A stretch of DNA of 64,000 nt from Erysipelotrichaceae bacterium (GTDB lineage Bacteria; Bacillota_I; Bacilli_A; Erysipelotrichales; Erysipelotrichaceae): the NCBI GenBank assembly GCA_015058875.1, contig SVBN01000003.1, forward strand, positions 1 through 64,000. Direction: 5' to 3'. The stretch's first letter is position 1; each line of letters opens with the position of its first letter. The notes under the pieces are model-generated. The model worked only from the letters and a program-made list of their open reading frames with translations, was not told where the DNA came from and ran no database searches. Below, one piece after another: positions 50,760-59,877 of this stretch. The position numbers were made by a program, and so were the translations under genes.

Positions 50760-52541
50760 TCACAGTGTCTTTGCCGGACCGTGCCAGGTAAAGCTCATCA
50801 TTGTCAGATCATCGAACTGCTCGGTTCCGTCCGTGAAGACGTCAACCGCCTTCTGCATGCAGGAAAGCATTTCCTCATCCGTCGCATCCGGATTGCTGTT
50901 GAGCACATCAAGAATCCGGGCAGTTCCGAATTTTTCAAACTTTCCGTTCATTGCCTCGTCCAGACCGTCGGTATAGACAAACACTCTGGATCCGGGCTGC
51001 AGCTGCAGCGTGTACTCTATGTACTTCATATCTCTCAGACCGCCGACAACAAAACCGTGTCTGTCTTTCAGCAGTTCAAATGTATCTTCATATCTGACCA
51101 TCGGATATTCATGGCCGGCATTGGCCGCGGTCAGTTTCCCGGTTGATATTTCAAGCACACCCATCCAGATGCTGATAAACATTTCCTCGGGATTGTGATC
51201 ACAGATCTGATTATTGATGAATTCCAATACGGTTCCGGGACTGAGTTTGTCCGTCGCCGCATTATGAATCAGAATCATGGAGGTCATCATAAACAATGCG
51301 GCCGGTACGCCCTTTCCGGAAACATCCGCAATCAGAAGGGCCAGATGATCATCGTCGAGCATAAAGAAATCATAGAAATCCCCGCCCACTTCCTTGGCCG
51401 GATCCATGCTGGCAAAAATATCGAATTCCTTTCTTTCCGGGAACGGCGGAAAAGCATTCGGCAGTGAGTTTGTCTGGATGCGTGCAGCCATGTTCATCTC
51501 GGCCGCCAGATGCTCACGCTCCGCCGTGATCTTTTCTATATGGCTGACATGCTCATCGATTTCACTTGTCATATTGATGACATCTTCCGCCAGCTGGCCG
51601 ATTTCATTTCTGACTTCCAGCTGTGAGAGATTCTTCCGGACCGTCTCCCCGTCCTTCTCCTGCATATAATAACGGATGTTCTGCTCAACGCTGTTCAGCG
51701 GCTGCAGCACCAGCAGGAAAATCATTGCCAGACAGATGCCCAGCAGGGCGATCTGCTGTCCGACGGAGTACACCGTTCCCTTCATGGTCTGCGTACTCAC
51801 ATCGGCTTTGATATCGGAAAGATTATATGTCATGCCGATCAGAACCTGATGGCCGTCAACCGTACCAAGCCGGGAATAATAATCCACATACGCCCCGGCA
51901 TCCGCAAGATGCTCATCATTTTCACAGGCATTCTTCATTGCCTCCTGCTGGCTTGCTGAGACAGAAACCGTTTTGCCGAGCGGATAAACCTCTTCATATT
52001 CCGTACCTCTGATTGCTCCGGGATCTGCCCCGCTGAACAGGAAGAACTGCTGATCATAGGGCTCTTCCGTCAGCACGCAGAAAAGATAGTCCACATCATG
52101 CGCCTGCTTGATTTCATTCACCCGGGTAATCAGCCAGGAATAAGCAGCTTCCGCATACAGCTTCTGATCTTCCGCAGGCAGAGCATCAATCTCCTCTGCT
52201 GAGGCATATCTGACCTGCAGGTCCGGGTGTCTCTGCGCAAGCAGACTGTCCTTTTCCCTTGTCACAGTCGATGTTCGGTAATCGGTATCATATTCGATGT
52301 CCATCTCATCGCAGTGCTCATACCAGTAACGGATCAGCCATTCTTCCGCCGGATATTCCTCCAGCGCCATTGTTACTTCTCCGGCAGTTTCCGACGCAGC
52401 CATTTCCACCTGTTTCTGCACATTCCGGTCAGACATTTCATGCTGTGTGAAATATGTGGCGACGCCCATAAACATGACCGCGAACACGCTTAAAACAGCC
52501 ACCTGCTGAATGATACCTGTTTTCGCTTTTTCTTTTTTCAT
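50760..52541 (-). CDS. SpoIIE-type PP2C phosphatase with extracytoplasmic sensor
   Basis: This 593-residue protein has an N-terminal membrane anchor (about 10-30), an outside sensor region (about 35-255), a second segment (about 260-285), a HAMP-like helix (about 290-350) and a SpoIIE/RsbU phosphatase domain (AARIQTNSLPNAFP, VGGDFYDFF, IADVSGKGVPAALFMM, with the metal-binding Asp residues). It resembles RsbP/RsbU-type activators that dephosphorylate an anti-anti-sigma factor. No RsbV or RsbW partner is in the window. Confidence 0.85.
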   Translation of the reverse strand: MKKEKAKTGIIQQVAVLSVFAVMFMGVATYFTQHEMSDRNVQKQVEMAASETAGEVTMALEEYPAEEWLIRYWYEHCDEMDIEYDTDYRTSTVTREKDSLLAQRHPDLQVRYASAEEIDALPAEDQKLYAEAAYSWLITRVNEIKQAHDVDYLFCVLTEEPYDQQFFLFSGADPGAIRGTEYEEVYPLGKTVSVSASQQEAMKNACENDEHLADAGAYVDYYSRLGTVDGHQVLIGMTYNLSDIKADVSTQTMKGTVYSVGQQIALLGICLAMIFLLVLQPLNSVEQNIRYYMQEKDGETVRKNLSQLEVRNEIGQLAEDVINMTSEIDEHVSHIEKITAEREHLAAEMNMAARIQTNSLPNAFPPFPERKEFDIFASMDPAKEVGGDFYDFFMLDDDHLALLIADVSGKGVPAALFMMTSMILIHNAATDKLSPGTVLEFINNQICDHNPEEMFISIWMGVLEISTGKLTAANAGHEYPMVRYEDTFELLKDRHGFVVGGLRDMKYIEYTLQLQPGSRVFVYTDGLDEAMNGKFEKFGTARILDVLNSNPDATDEEMLSCMQKAVDVFTDGTEQFDDLTMMSFTWHGPAKTL

Positions 52542-52601
52542 ACTTCTTTTCCTATTATATGCGGTCTCTGCAAATCATATCCGAAACAATCCGGATTTCC
52601 G

Positions 52602-52635
52602 AAAAAAAACTGCAGTTTTGCATGAAAACCGCAGT
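52602..52635 (-). terminator. Strong terminator after the M16C peptidase gene
   Basis: An 11-bp stem (52609-52619 with 52625-52635, one G-T pair) around CATGC is followed by seven T on the minus strand. Confidence 0.85.
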
Positions 52636-52644
52636 CTCTCAATA

Positions 52645-55533
52645 TCAGATACTGTAAACAGTCAGATTTTCCAGCCCGCACTGATCTACCGCTTCCTGCG
52701 GTCCGACCACGCAGACATATGCCTTCTGCATGATACTGTCCAGTGTTCCGGAAGCTCTGATCAGATCTTCGTTCGTTGTCTTCAGAAGTTCTTCCCGGAT
52801 CTCATTGTTCTTTTCCGCACTCAGCCCGGTAAACATCCGGCCGTCAGACAGGCGGATTTTTGCGCCGGGAGAAAGCAGCGGATCCATCGTGTTCAGTGCA
52901 CCGATTACATAGGACGTCAGATCCTGTCCGCTTTGGGCAAATTCCCTGAGCCAGTTTCCGGAAGTACGGAATACTTCCAGCGAGCGCTTCACGTTCGGAT
53001 CACGGTAGGACATGCAGGAAACCAGTCCGCTGTATGCCGGCGTGAATGATGTTCCGTATGCGCCGTTTTTCACGCGCACCTCGTTCCACAGCCAGCCGTA
53101 GGTCAGGATCTGAGAAACAGTCCTCCAGATACCGCTGAATTCATCATCCGCGCTCTGCAGGGAAGCTGAGAGAGAAGAATAGGATACCTGGGAAGGAATG
53201 ACAATCGCTTCATTGACCGTATCCAGCCGGGGATAATGGACCAGAGAGCGCTTCGCTTCGCTGTACGGAAGCTCCATAATCAGCTCTTCCACCGTCTTCC
53301 GGCTTTCCTCACCGGTATAGCTGACCGTCAGTCTGGAACGTGAGAACAGTACTTCCCGGAACAGTTCAAACTCATTGATCAGTTCCTCCGCTCTTTCATC
53401 ATAATGATCCGCAAGATCATTGATAAATCTGCTGTAGGTATATCCGCTCATCGCCTCACGGGCCGCACCGTCCGCAGTCACATGCGCAGCTGTGCGCATC
53501 GCCGCCAGCGCCTGTCCGTTGGCAATCATTGCCTGGCGCATATATTCCTGTTCCTGCTTCAGCAGCGGCAGGATGGTTTCCTTCTCGAATACTGTTTCCT
53601 TCAGCACTTCCAGAATCACATCCTTTGCCTTTTCCGCATTCTTTTCCAGCACGGAGCAGTGCACGTTGAATGTCGGGGTGCAGGCGCTCAGATCATCCGG
53701 CGACCGGCAGACATCGGTTGTAAAGCCGAGGGCGCCGAGATCCTTCCGGATCAGCGACTGCAGCTGCTGTACGGAATGGGATTTTGTCCGGAGACTGCGG
53801 AACATGCCGGCAAAGAATCCGAGGGCCGGCAGATCGGACAGTTTCATTCCCGCCACATTGAAATACATGTTCAGATAGACGATTCCCGTCTTCTCACGCG
53901 GATAGCTGAATACCTGGGCGCCATGGAAATCCCTGACCTGAGGCGTCAGCTCGAAAATATCCGCGTCGATATCTTCAAGTTTCAATGAAGGCAGCGTGGC
54001 TTTCTGCTCAGGCGTATCTTCCGTATCCTGCCATGCATCCAGTGCGAGATTTTCCGAAACAAGACGCTTTCTTGTTTCTGTATCCCACGCTTTTGAGATC
54101 CTCTCCAGCTTTTCCGTCTCCGCCTGCATTCTCTTTTCCGCAAGCGACGGATCAGGCACGGCAGTCACTCTGACCAGATGCTCGCTGTCCAGCAGGAAAT
54201 CTTCCAGCAGATGCTCAAAGTATCCTTCTTCCAGCTTCTGACGGAGTTCGTCAAAAACAAAGTTGCTGTTGAGGTAGGTGATCGGATCGCCGCCGTAGAG
54301 CCATGTGCTCATGGCCGAAGACGCATACATCAGTCCTGCAGGTTCCCGCGGTTCCAGATAGGAGAACTGAAGCTGGTTCAGCGAGGCAAGAATCTCTTCA
54401 TGATCCAGTCCGTTCTTCACGGTTTCCCGTGCAGTATTCAGCACGGCTTCCACAGCCTGATCCGCAGATTCCGGATCGGTATTGCGGATGACAAGGACAG
54501 CCCATGGCTGCTGGATGCCGTCGTAAAGTTCCAGTTCCGTATCCTGTCCGAGGCCGCTGTCAATCACCGCCTTTTTGAACGGTGATTCGTTGGTTCCGAC
54601 CAGAATCTGTGACAATACCTGCCATGCGGCATTCTGGACCGGATCATCAAAGCGGCTGATGATCTTTGCCAGGGCAACATGAACCATATGTTCCTGCGGT
54701 TCATCTTCGCCGATCTCATAACTGATTGTGGAAGAACGTGCCGGAACGATTTCCTGCAGGGGAATATCCGTCTGCGGATCAATCCGGTCATATTTCGAAA
54801 GATATTCCTCATTCAGGAAAGAAAGCATTGCGTCGATATCAATACTGCCGTCCAGATAGATATAGGAATTGGACGGATGGTAGAATCTGCGGTGGGCATT
54901 CAGAAACTGCTCATAGCTGAGATCCGTAATGTATTCCGGATCTCCTCCGGAAACATATTTATAGCAGTTATCCGGATACAGAAGACGGTTGAGTTCATTG
55001 ACGATGACCGTATCCACCGAAGAGAAGGATCCCTTCATCTCACTGTGCACAACGCCTTTGTAGGACGGCGTCCCTTCGGGATCATGGAGCTCATAATGCC
55101 ATCCTTCCTGACGGAAGATATTCGGCTCCTGATAAATGCGCGGGCAGAAAACGGCATCCATATATACGGATACCAGATTCATAAAGTCCTTTTTATTTCG
55201 CGAGGAGACCGGATACATGGTCTTATCCGGATAGGTCATGGCGTTCAGGAATGTCTGCAGGCTGCTCTTCAGCAGATCGACAAACGGCTCCCGCACGGGA
55301 TATTTCTGAGATCCGTTCAGCACGGAGTGTTCGAGAATATGAAAGACTCCCGTATCGTCTTCCGGCGTTGTCCGGAAAGCGATCGAGAATGTCATATTGC
55401 TGTCATCACGATCCAGCCAGGCAAGCACTGCCCCGCTCTTTTCATGTTCCATCTCGTACAGCGTCGCCGTACAGTCCGGAACCGGACGGATCCGGTTTAC
55501 CCGGAATCCGTGGATGAGATCTTTTTCCTGCAT
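52645..55533 (-). CDS. M16C family zinc metallopeptidase (presequence-protease-like)
   Basis: This 962-residue protein has the inverted zinc motif HILEH at residues 65-69 and the downstream YPDKTMYPVSSRNKKDF segment of the M16C family. Four repeated M16 half-domains are expected from the length. It belongs with insulinase-like enzymes that degrade short peptides inside a closed chamber. It is cytoplasmic, with no signal peptide. It runs 2 bp after the pyridoxamine-oxidase-like gene and probably shares its transcript. Confidence 0.9.
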   Translation of the reverse strand: MQEKDLIHGFRVNRIRPVPDCTATLYEMEHEKSGAVLAWLDRDDSNMTFSIAFRTTPEDDTGVFHILEHSVLNGSQKYPVREPFVDLLKSSLQTFLNAMTYPDKTMYPVSSRNKKDFMNLVSVYMDAVFCPRIYQEPNIFRQEGWHYELHDPEGTPSYKGVVHSEMKGSFSSVDTVIVNELNRLLYPDNCYKYVSGGDPEYITDLSYEQFLNAHRRFYHPSNSYIYLDGSIDIDAMLSFLNEEYLSKYDRIDPQTDIPLQEIVPARSSTISYEIGEDEPQEHMVHVALAKIISRFDDPVQNAAWQVLSQILVGTNESPFKKAVIDSGLGQDTELELYDGIQQPWAVLVIRNTDPESADQAVEAVLNTARETVKNGLDHEEILASLNQLQFSYLEPREPAGLMYASSAMSTWLYGGDPITYLNSNFVFDELRQKLEEGYFEHLLEDFLLDSEHLVRVTAVPDPSLAEKRMQAETEKLERISKAWDTETRKRLVSENLALDAWQDTEDTPEQKATLPSLKLEDIDADIFELTPQVRDFHGAQVFSYPREKTGIVYLNMYFNVAGMKLSDLPALGFFAGMFRSLRTKSHSVQQLQSLIRKDLGALGFTTDVCRSPDDLSACTPTFNVHCSVLEKNAEKAKDVILEVLKETVFEKETILPLLKQEQEYMRQAMIANGQALAAMRTAAHVTADGAAREAMSGYTYSRFINDLADHYDERAEELINEFELFREVLFSRSRLTVSYTGEESRKTVEELIMELPYSEAKRSLVHYPRLDTVNEAIVIPSQVSYSSLSASLQSADDEFSGIWRTVSQILTYGWLWNEVRVKNGAYGTSFTPAYSGLVSCMSYRDPNVKRSLEVFRTSGNWLREFAQSGQDLTSYVIGALNTMDPLLSPGAKIRLSDGRMFTGLSAEKNNEIREELLKTTNEDLIRASGTLDSIMQKAYVCVVGPQEAVDQCGLENLTVYSI

Positions 55534-55535
55534 GC

Positions 55536-55940
55536 TCAGAATTCCAGTTCCTCCGGTGCAGCTGTGAAGCTGGAGATCACGGCTTTTCCGCCTTCAAAGC
55601 AGAATACCGCCGTATTGCCGTCGCCGACCGCATACATTCTCTTCAGGCTCGGATAGTCCTCCAGCATGGATGCCTGTGCTTCTTCTCTTTCATCAAGAAC
55701 CAGCTTTCCACACACACGGATCCATGTGCCGTCTTTACCCATAGCGCTGATCTCTGCCTTCGGATTTGCCAGGAGCTGCTTTGCGCAGTCTTTCTTCAGT
55801 CCGGTCTGGATATACAGCTTTCCCTCGAAAATATGCGCTGTTCCGAACGGGCGGACTCTCGGCTGATCCCCGTCAACTGTTGCCAGATAATAAGTACCTG
55901 CATCCTTCAGATACTGACATACACGTTCCAGATTGCTCAT
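55536..55940 (-). CDS. Pyridoxamine 5'-phosphate oxidase-like FMN-binding protein
   Basis: This 134-residue split-barrel protein has YYLATVDGDQPRVRPFG and LYIQTGLKKDCAKQLLANPKAEI, the PNPOx-like core found in small flavin- or F420-binding reductases. Start 55940 is the first ATG after GGAGG (spacing about 11); a TTG at 55970 is possible. Function unknown; possibly a flavin-linked stress or reductase protein. Confidence 0.82.
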   Translation of the reverse strand: MSNLERVCQYLKDAGTYYLATVDGDQPRVRPFGTAHIFEGKLYIQTGLKKDCAKQLLANPKAEISAMGKDGTWIRVCGKLVLDEREEAQASMLEDYPSLKRMYAVGDGNTAVFCFEGGKAVISSFTAAPEELEF

Positions 55941-56027
55941 AATTGTTTTTTCCTCCGTATTTTCACCCAATATATTAGCTTAAAATAACCGTTTTTGTTC
56001 ATTGTATGCCCCGAAACATTCGTACTT

Positions 56028-56921
56028 TCATTCTTCCCGGAATTCATGTTCCGAAACATAATTCAGAAATGCCCGCAGTCCTCCGGAAATCCACTTCCCG
56101 CGGTGATATATCATCTGTTTCCAGATATCCGTCCGGATCTCTTCAATATCAAGGCGCACAAGTTTTCCCTTCCTCACGCCCTCTTCCGTCACAAAGTCCG
56201 GCAGGAAGGAGACCGCATGTTCTTTTTCCAGCAGTCCGGCGATCAGATCCGTCCGGCTGATTTCCAGAACCGGTTCAATGATCAGGGAACGCTCTTCCAG
56301 CACCTCATCCAGCACTCGCCGGTATCCCATTCCCTTTTCCGTCAGATAGAACGGATATTCCAGCAGATCATGCAGAGTCAGCTGCTTTTTCTCTGCCAGC
56401 AGAGAAGAAGCACAGGTCACAAAATGCGTTGTGATCCGCATTTCCTTTTCAATAATGTAATCCTTGCGGTAATTGTGGGTGTCCAGTGTCAGGATGACAT
56501 CCGCTTCATTATGGTCCAGCATTCTCAGCATCGTTACCGTATCGCCGGTGGAGAATTTCAGGGAAATGCCCGGATATGCCGCATGGAAGTCATGATAATG
56601 GCGGGTAATCATCGCTTCGCAGACAGAGTCCGGCGTCACGACATGCACAAAACCGCTGATCTCTCCCGGCGATTTCTGCCGTTCCTGGAATTCATCCGTC
56701 AGCCTGGTAATCTGCTGGGCGTATGCCAGAAGTTCCTTTCCCTTTTCTGTCAGGGTCAGTGTGTGGCTGATCCGCTCAAACAGCAGGCAGCCGAGTTCCT
56801 CCTCCAGCTGCCTGATCTGAAAGGAAACTGTCGATTGGGAATAGTCCAGGACTTCCGCGGCTTTTGTAAAGCTGTTCAGCTCAGCCGCATGGACAAATGT
56901 AATCAGATTGCGGATTTCCAT
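56028..56921 (-). CDS. LysR family regulator divergent from tryptophanase-like gene
   Basis: This 297-residue LysR protein has FVHAAELNSFTKAAEVLDYSQ and STVSFQIRQLEEELG as the HTH. Start 56921 follows GGAGGT. It diverges from the tryptophanase-like gene; about 110 bp lie between, including a perfect 17-bp palindrome at 56945-56961. Regulation of that enzyme by an amino acid or its product is likely. Confidence 0.87.
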   Translation of the reverse strand: MEIRNLITFVHAAELNSFTKAAEVLDYSQSTVSFQIRQLEEELGCLLFERISHTLTLTEKGKELLAYAQQITRLTDEFQERQKSPGEISGFVHVVTPDSVCEAMITRHYHDFHAAYPGISLKFSTGDTVTMLRMLDHNEADVILTLDTHNYRKDYIIEKEMRITTHFVTCASSLLAEKKQLTLHDLLEYPFYLTEKGMGYRRVLDEVLEERSLIIEPVLEISRTDLIAGLLEKEHAVSFLPDFVTEEGVRKGKLVRLDIEEIRTDIWKQMIYHRGKWISGGLRAFLNYVSEHEFREE

Positions 56922-56944
56922 ATGCACCTCCAGCATCGAATCTA

Positions 56945-56961
56945 TCGATGATGATCATCGA
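56945..56961. promoter_or_regulatory. Palindrome in the LysR/tryptophanase-like divergent region
   Basis: TCGATGAT-G-ATCATCGA is a perfect dyad with a one-base centre, close to the LysR start codon. It is a candidate operator for autoregulation and control of the lyase gene. Confidence 0.5.
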
Positions 56962-57031
56962 AATCATTCACTTTATTAATCTTACATGATCCTTTAGGCT
57001 TGTGTTGTACAAAATACTTCAGGAGGTCATC

Positions 57032-58477
57032 ATGCCCGAAATCAGATTCTATAACCGGAAACCGGTACCGATGGAAATGCACAAGGTCAAGATCGTTCAG
57101 AAGCTCACGCTTCTGCCTGCACAGCAGCGCCTTGAAAAGATGCAGGAAGCCGGATTCAATACATTCATGCTGCATAACGGAGATATATTCCTGGATATGC
57201 TGACGGACTCAGGCGTAAACGCCATGAGCGACAACATGCAGGCGGCCATGCTCAGAGCCGATGACGCCTACGCCGGAAGCGAAACATTCTACCGGATGCG
57301 CGATAAGCTGGAAGAACTGACCGGTATCGGCAATCTTCTGCCTGCCCATCAGGGAAGAGCATGTGAAAACATTCTTGCCCAGTATTTTGTCAAACCGGGC
57401 AATGTGGTTGTCATGAACTATCACTTCACTACCGCCAAGGCACATATCACAAGACTCGGCGGCAGAGTGGAAGAACTGGTAAAGGAAGAGGGCCTGATCC
57501 CGAAGAGCACACTGCCGTTCAAGGGAGATATCGATCTGGAAAAGCTGAAGGCATTCTTTGCGCAGGAAAAAGACAATACCGCCTTCATGCGGATCGAAGC
57601 CGGCACGAATCTGATCGGCGGCCAGCCCATCTCCTTCGCCAACATGAAGGAAGCCACGGACCTTGCCAGAAAAGCCGGCGTCATCAGCGTTCTGGATGCA
57701 TCCCTTCTGCAGGACAATCTGTATTTCATTAAAACCAGGGAAGAATCGATGAAGGATTTCTCCATCCGGGAAATCATGCGGAAGGTATCCGACCTGTTTG
57801 ACATCATCTACTTCTCGGGAAGAAAGTTCGGCTTTGCAAGAGGCGGCGGCATCCTGGTCCGGGATGAAGCACTGTTCCATAACATGGAGGATCTTGTTCC
57901 GATGTTTGAAGGATTCCTGACCTACGGCGGCATGTCCGTCAAGGAAATGGAAGCCATGATCATCGGCTTCGATGAAACCATGGACATGGATATCATCTCC
58001 CAGGGCCCGCAGTTCATCCGCCACTGCGTTGATGAGCTGGACGCCATGGGCGTACCGGTTATCACGCCGGCAGGCGGTCTCGGAGCGCACCTGAACGCCA
58101 GGGAAATACTCAGTCATATTCCTGCAGAACAGTACCCCGCAGGCGCACTGGCTGCCGCAATGTATCTGGCCGGCGGAATCCGCGGCATGGAACGCGGCAC
58201 GCTTTCCGAAGAAAGAAATCCGGATGGGTCCGAACGGATTGCATCGGTGGAAATGCTGAGACTGGCATTCCCGCGCCGTGTGTTCACCCTGTCGCAGACA
58301 GAATATGTCATTGACCGCGTCAAATGGCTCTTTGATCACCGTGATCTGGTCGGCGGTCTCCGGTTTGTTCACGAGCCGAAGACGCTGCGCTTCTTCACCG
58401 GCGTCCTGGAACCGGTCGGCGACTGGCCTCAGAAGCTGATTCAGGCCTATATTGCCGACTTCGGAGAAGATCAGTAA
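57032..58477 (+). CDS. Tryptophanase/tyrosine phenol-lyase family beta-eliminating lyase
   Basis: This 481-residue PLP enzyme aligns with TnaA: MLHNGDIFLDMLTDSGVNAMSDNMQAAM, PAHQGRACEN, GGQPISFANM, VLDASLLQDNLYFIK (PLP Asp), the Schiff-base lysine in FSGRKFGFARGGG, and HIPAEQYPAGALAAAMYLAGGIR. Start 57032 follows AGGAGG. Several positions differ from classical TnaA: the DSARF segment is DASLL (Arg lost) and SAKKDAMVPMGG has become SGRKFGFARGGG. The substrate may not be Trp or Tyr. No tnaB permease or tnaC leader is found beside it. Confidence 0.8.
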   Translation: MPEIRFYNRKPVPMEMHKVKIVQKLTLLPAQQRLEKMQEAGFNTFMLHNGDIFLDMLTDSGVNAMSDNMQAAMLRADDAYAGSETFYRMRDKLEELTGIGNLLPAHQGRACENILAQYFVKPGNVVVMNYHFTTAKAHITRLGGRVEELVKEEGLIPKSTLPFKGDIDLEKLKAFFAQEKDNTAFMRIEAGTNLIGGQPISFANMKEATDLARKAGVISVLDASLLQDNLYFIKTREESMKDFSIREIMRKVSDLFDIIYFSGRKFGFARGGGILVRDEALFHNMEDLVPMFEGFLTYGGMSVKEMEAMIIGFDETMDMDIISQGPQFIRHCVDELDAMGVPVITPAGGLGAHLNAREILSHIPAEQYPAGALAAAMYLAGGIRGMERGTLSEERNPDGSERIASVEMLRLAFPRRVFTLSQTEYVIDRVKWLFDHRDLVGGLRFVHEPKTLRFFTGVLEPVGDWPQKLIQAYIADFGEDQ

Positions 58478-58482
58478 AAACG

Positions 58483-58536
58483 AAAGATTCCCGGCTTCCG
58501 GTTCACCCTCATCTCCGGAAGTCTGGGAATCTTTTT
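58483..58536. terminator. Bidirectional terminator after the lyase gene
   Basis: AAAGATTCCC (58483-58492) pairs with GGGAATCTTT (58525-58534) and inner CTTCCGG/CCGGAAG arms extend the stem. T residues follow on plus; on minus CGTTTTTAC follows. It separates the lyase from the converging NUDIX gene. Confidence 0.82.
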
Positions 58537-58537
58537 C

Positions 58538-59071
58538 TTATCTGTATGGTTTTGCGAGCTGCTGCGCAAAGTGGTACTCCCCGTCCAGATATCCGAGCAG
58601 GAAGGCCTTTGCCAGACTGTTTTTGCGGACCGCTTCCCTGGCTTCCTCACAGGTAAACCAGCTCCAGGAATCCACTTCCCGGTTGGGATGCGGCTTATCT
58701 CCCGGCACGGTGACCGTGAAGTTCAGCATCAGCGTATTCGACGGTTCAAAATAATGGCTGTGATTGAAGGAAACCGAGGTAACATCCAGTCCCATCTCCT
58801 CCTTCACTTCACGTACTGCGGCATCCTCCGCATCTTCTCCTTTGTTCACATATCCTGCCACAAGGATGTATTCATTCCCGCCGTACTGTCGGATCATCAG
58901 GATATGATCTTTCGCTTCATTCATGACGATCATCGAGACAGCCGTATTGAATACCGGAAAACGGAATTCATTGCAGGAAGGGCAGTACGGAATATCTCCT
59001 TCCCCTTCCAGGAATCTTGTGATCAGTTTTGTGCCGCAGTGCATGCAGTAATTCATTTCAGGTACTTTCAT
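58538..59071 (-). CDS. NUDIX hydrolase with zinc ribbon (NAD+ diphosphatase-like)
   Basis: This 177-residue protein has an N-terminal four-cysteine zinc ribbon (C9, C12 and the PYCPSC pair) and the NUDIX box GYVNKGEDAEDAAVREVKEE (with MGLDV following). The layout matches NudC-like enzymes that hydrolyse NADH or NAD-capped RNA, although the protein is short because NudC has an extra N-terminal domain. AGGAGG precedes the start. Substrate is inferred only at the level of a pyrophosphate bond. Confidence 0.85.
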   Translation of the reverse strand: MKVPEMNYCMHCGTKLITRFLEGEGDIPYCPSCNEFRFPVFNTAVSMIVMNEAKDHILMIRQYGGNEYILVAGYVNKGEDAEDAAVREVKEEMGLDVTSVSFNHSHYFEPSNTLMLNFTVTVPGDKPHPNREVDSWSWFTCEEAREAVRKNSLAKAFLLGYLDGEYHFAQQLAKPYR

Positions 59072-59079
59072 GATGCCTC

Positions 59080-59877
59080 CTAATAGCTGTAATTGGATGA
59101 AGAAACATACTCCAGACCGCCTTCCGGCATATCCCTGTCTGTACCAGCGGGAATGAATGTAAATCTCAGATCAAAGCTGCCCTGTCTCGGATAGCTGTGG
59201 TTGAGATCATTCCATGTCGTATAGACTCTGTCCAGGGAATCATACTTATCACGCGTGGTATACATCAGCTGATTGCCGACATATTCCACGCTGAAGTTAA
59301 CTCCGATTTCATGTTTTGCAATATCCACTTCACCGGTCTGCACATAGCGTTCATCAAACTCTCTGACACTCAGCCCGTCCGGGGCGTACTGGGAATCACT
59401 GTAATGTGTCACCCCGTCGCTCCCGATCGTTTTTTCCTGCCAGTAAAGATAGTCGTAATGACAATCCCCGTATGCCTCCACAAAGTCCTGCCAGCTGTCA
59501 CCGGCACTGATACCGCGGCTTGTTTCCTTTCCGTCTTCATCCCCGTACCAGATATAATCACCGTCGAAACGAAGCGAGCGCACATTCTCCAGGGGTTCCC
59601 CGTCCCGATACAGCACATACTCATCCACCGGGAGATATCCTTCTTTTTCCGTATGTTCCAGGAACAGTGTGGAATTGCGGTATCCTGCCCTGACGCCGTA
59701 TCCCAGCAGCGTCACTGCCAGCAGGCTCCAGAACAGGCGCATATAATACTTTCTGTTTTTTGCCGGCTGCTTTGTTTCTTTCTTCACGGTCCTTTTTGCT
59801 GTATGCGGACGGGATACGGATTCCTCTTCTTCCGCAAACGCATCAAATCTCTGTTCTTCCTGTTTCTGTGTGCTCAT
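59080..59877 (-). CDS. Unrecognised membrane-anchored protein
   Basis: This 265-residue protein has a charged, Lys/Arg-rich N-terminus (about 1-45), one hydrophobic segment (about 47-67), and an outside domain with repeated Asp/Tyr-rich strands. No known family was recognised. Its ATG lies inside the end of the M50-like gene (ATGA overlap), so the two are coupled, and it may be a partner or substrate of that peptidase. There is nothing to suggest an enzyme active site. Confidence 0.6.
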   Translation of the reverse strand: MSTQKQEEQRFDAFAEEEESVSRPHTAKRTVKKETKQPAKNRKYYMRLFWSLLAVTLLGYGVRAGYRNSTLFLEHTEKEGYLPVDEYVLYRDGEPLENVRSLRFDGDYIWYGDEDGKETSRGISAGDSWQDFVEAYGDCHYDYLYWQEKTIGSDGVTHYSDSQYAPDGLSVREFDERYVQTGEVDIAKHEIGVNFSVEYVGNQLMYTTRDKYDSLDRVYTTWNDLNHSYPRQGSFDLRFTFIPAGTDRDMPEGGLEYVSSSNYSY

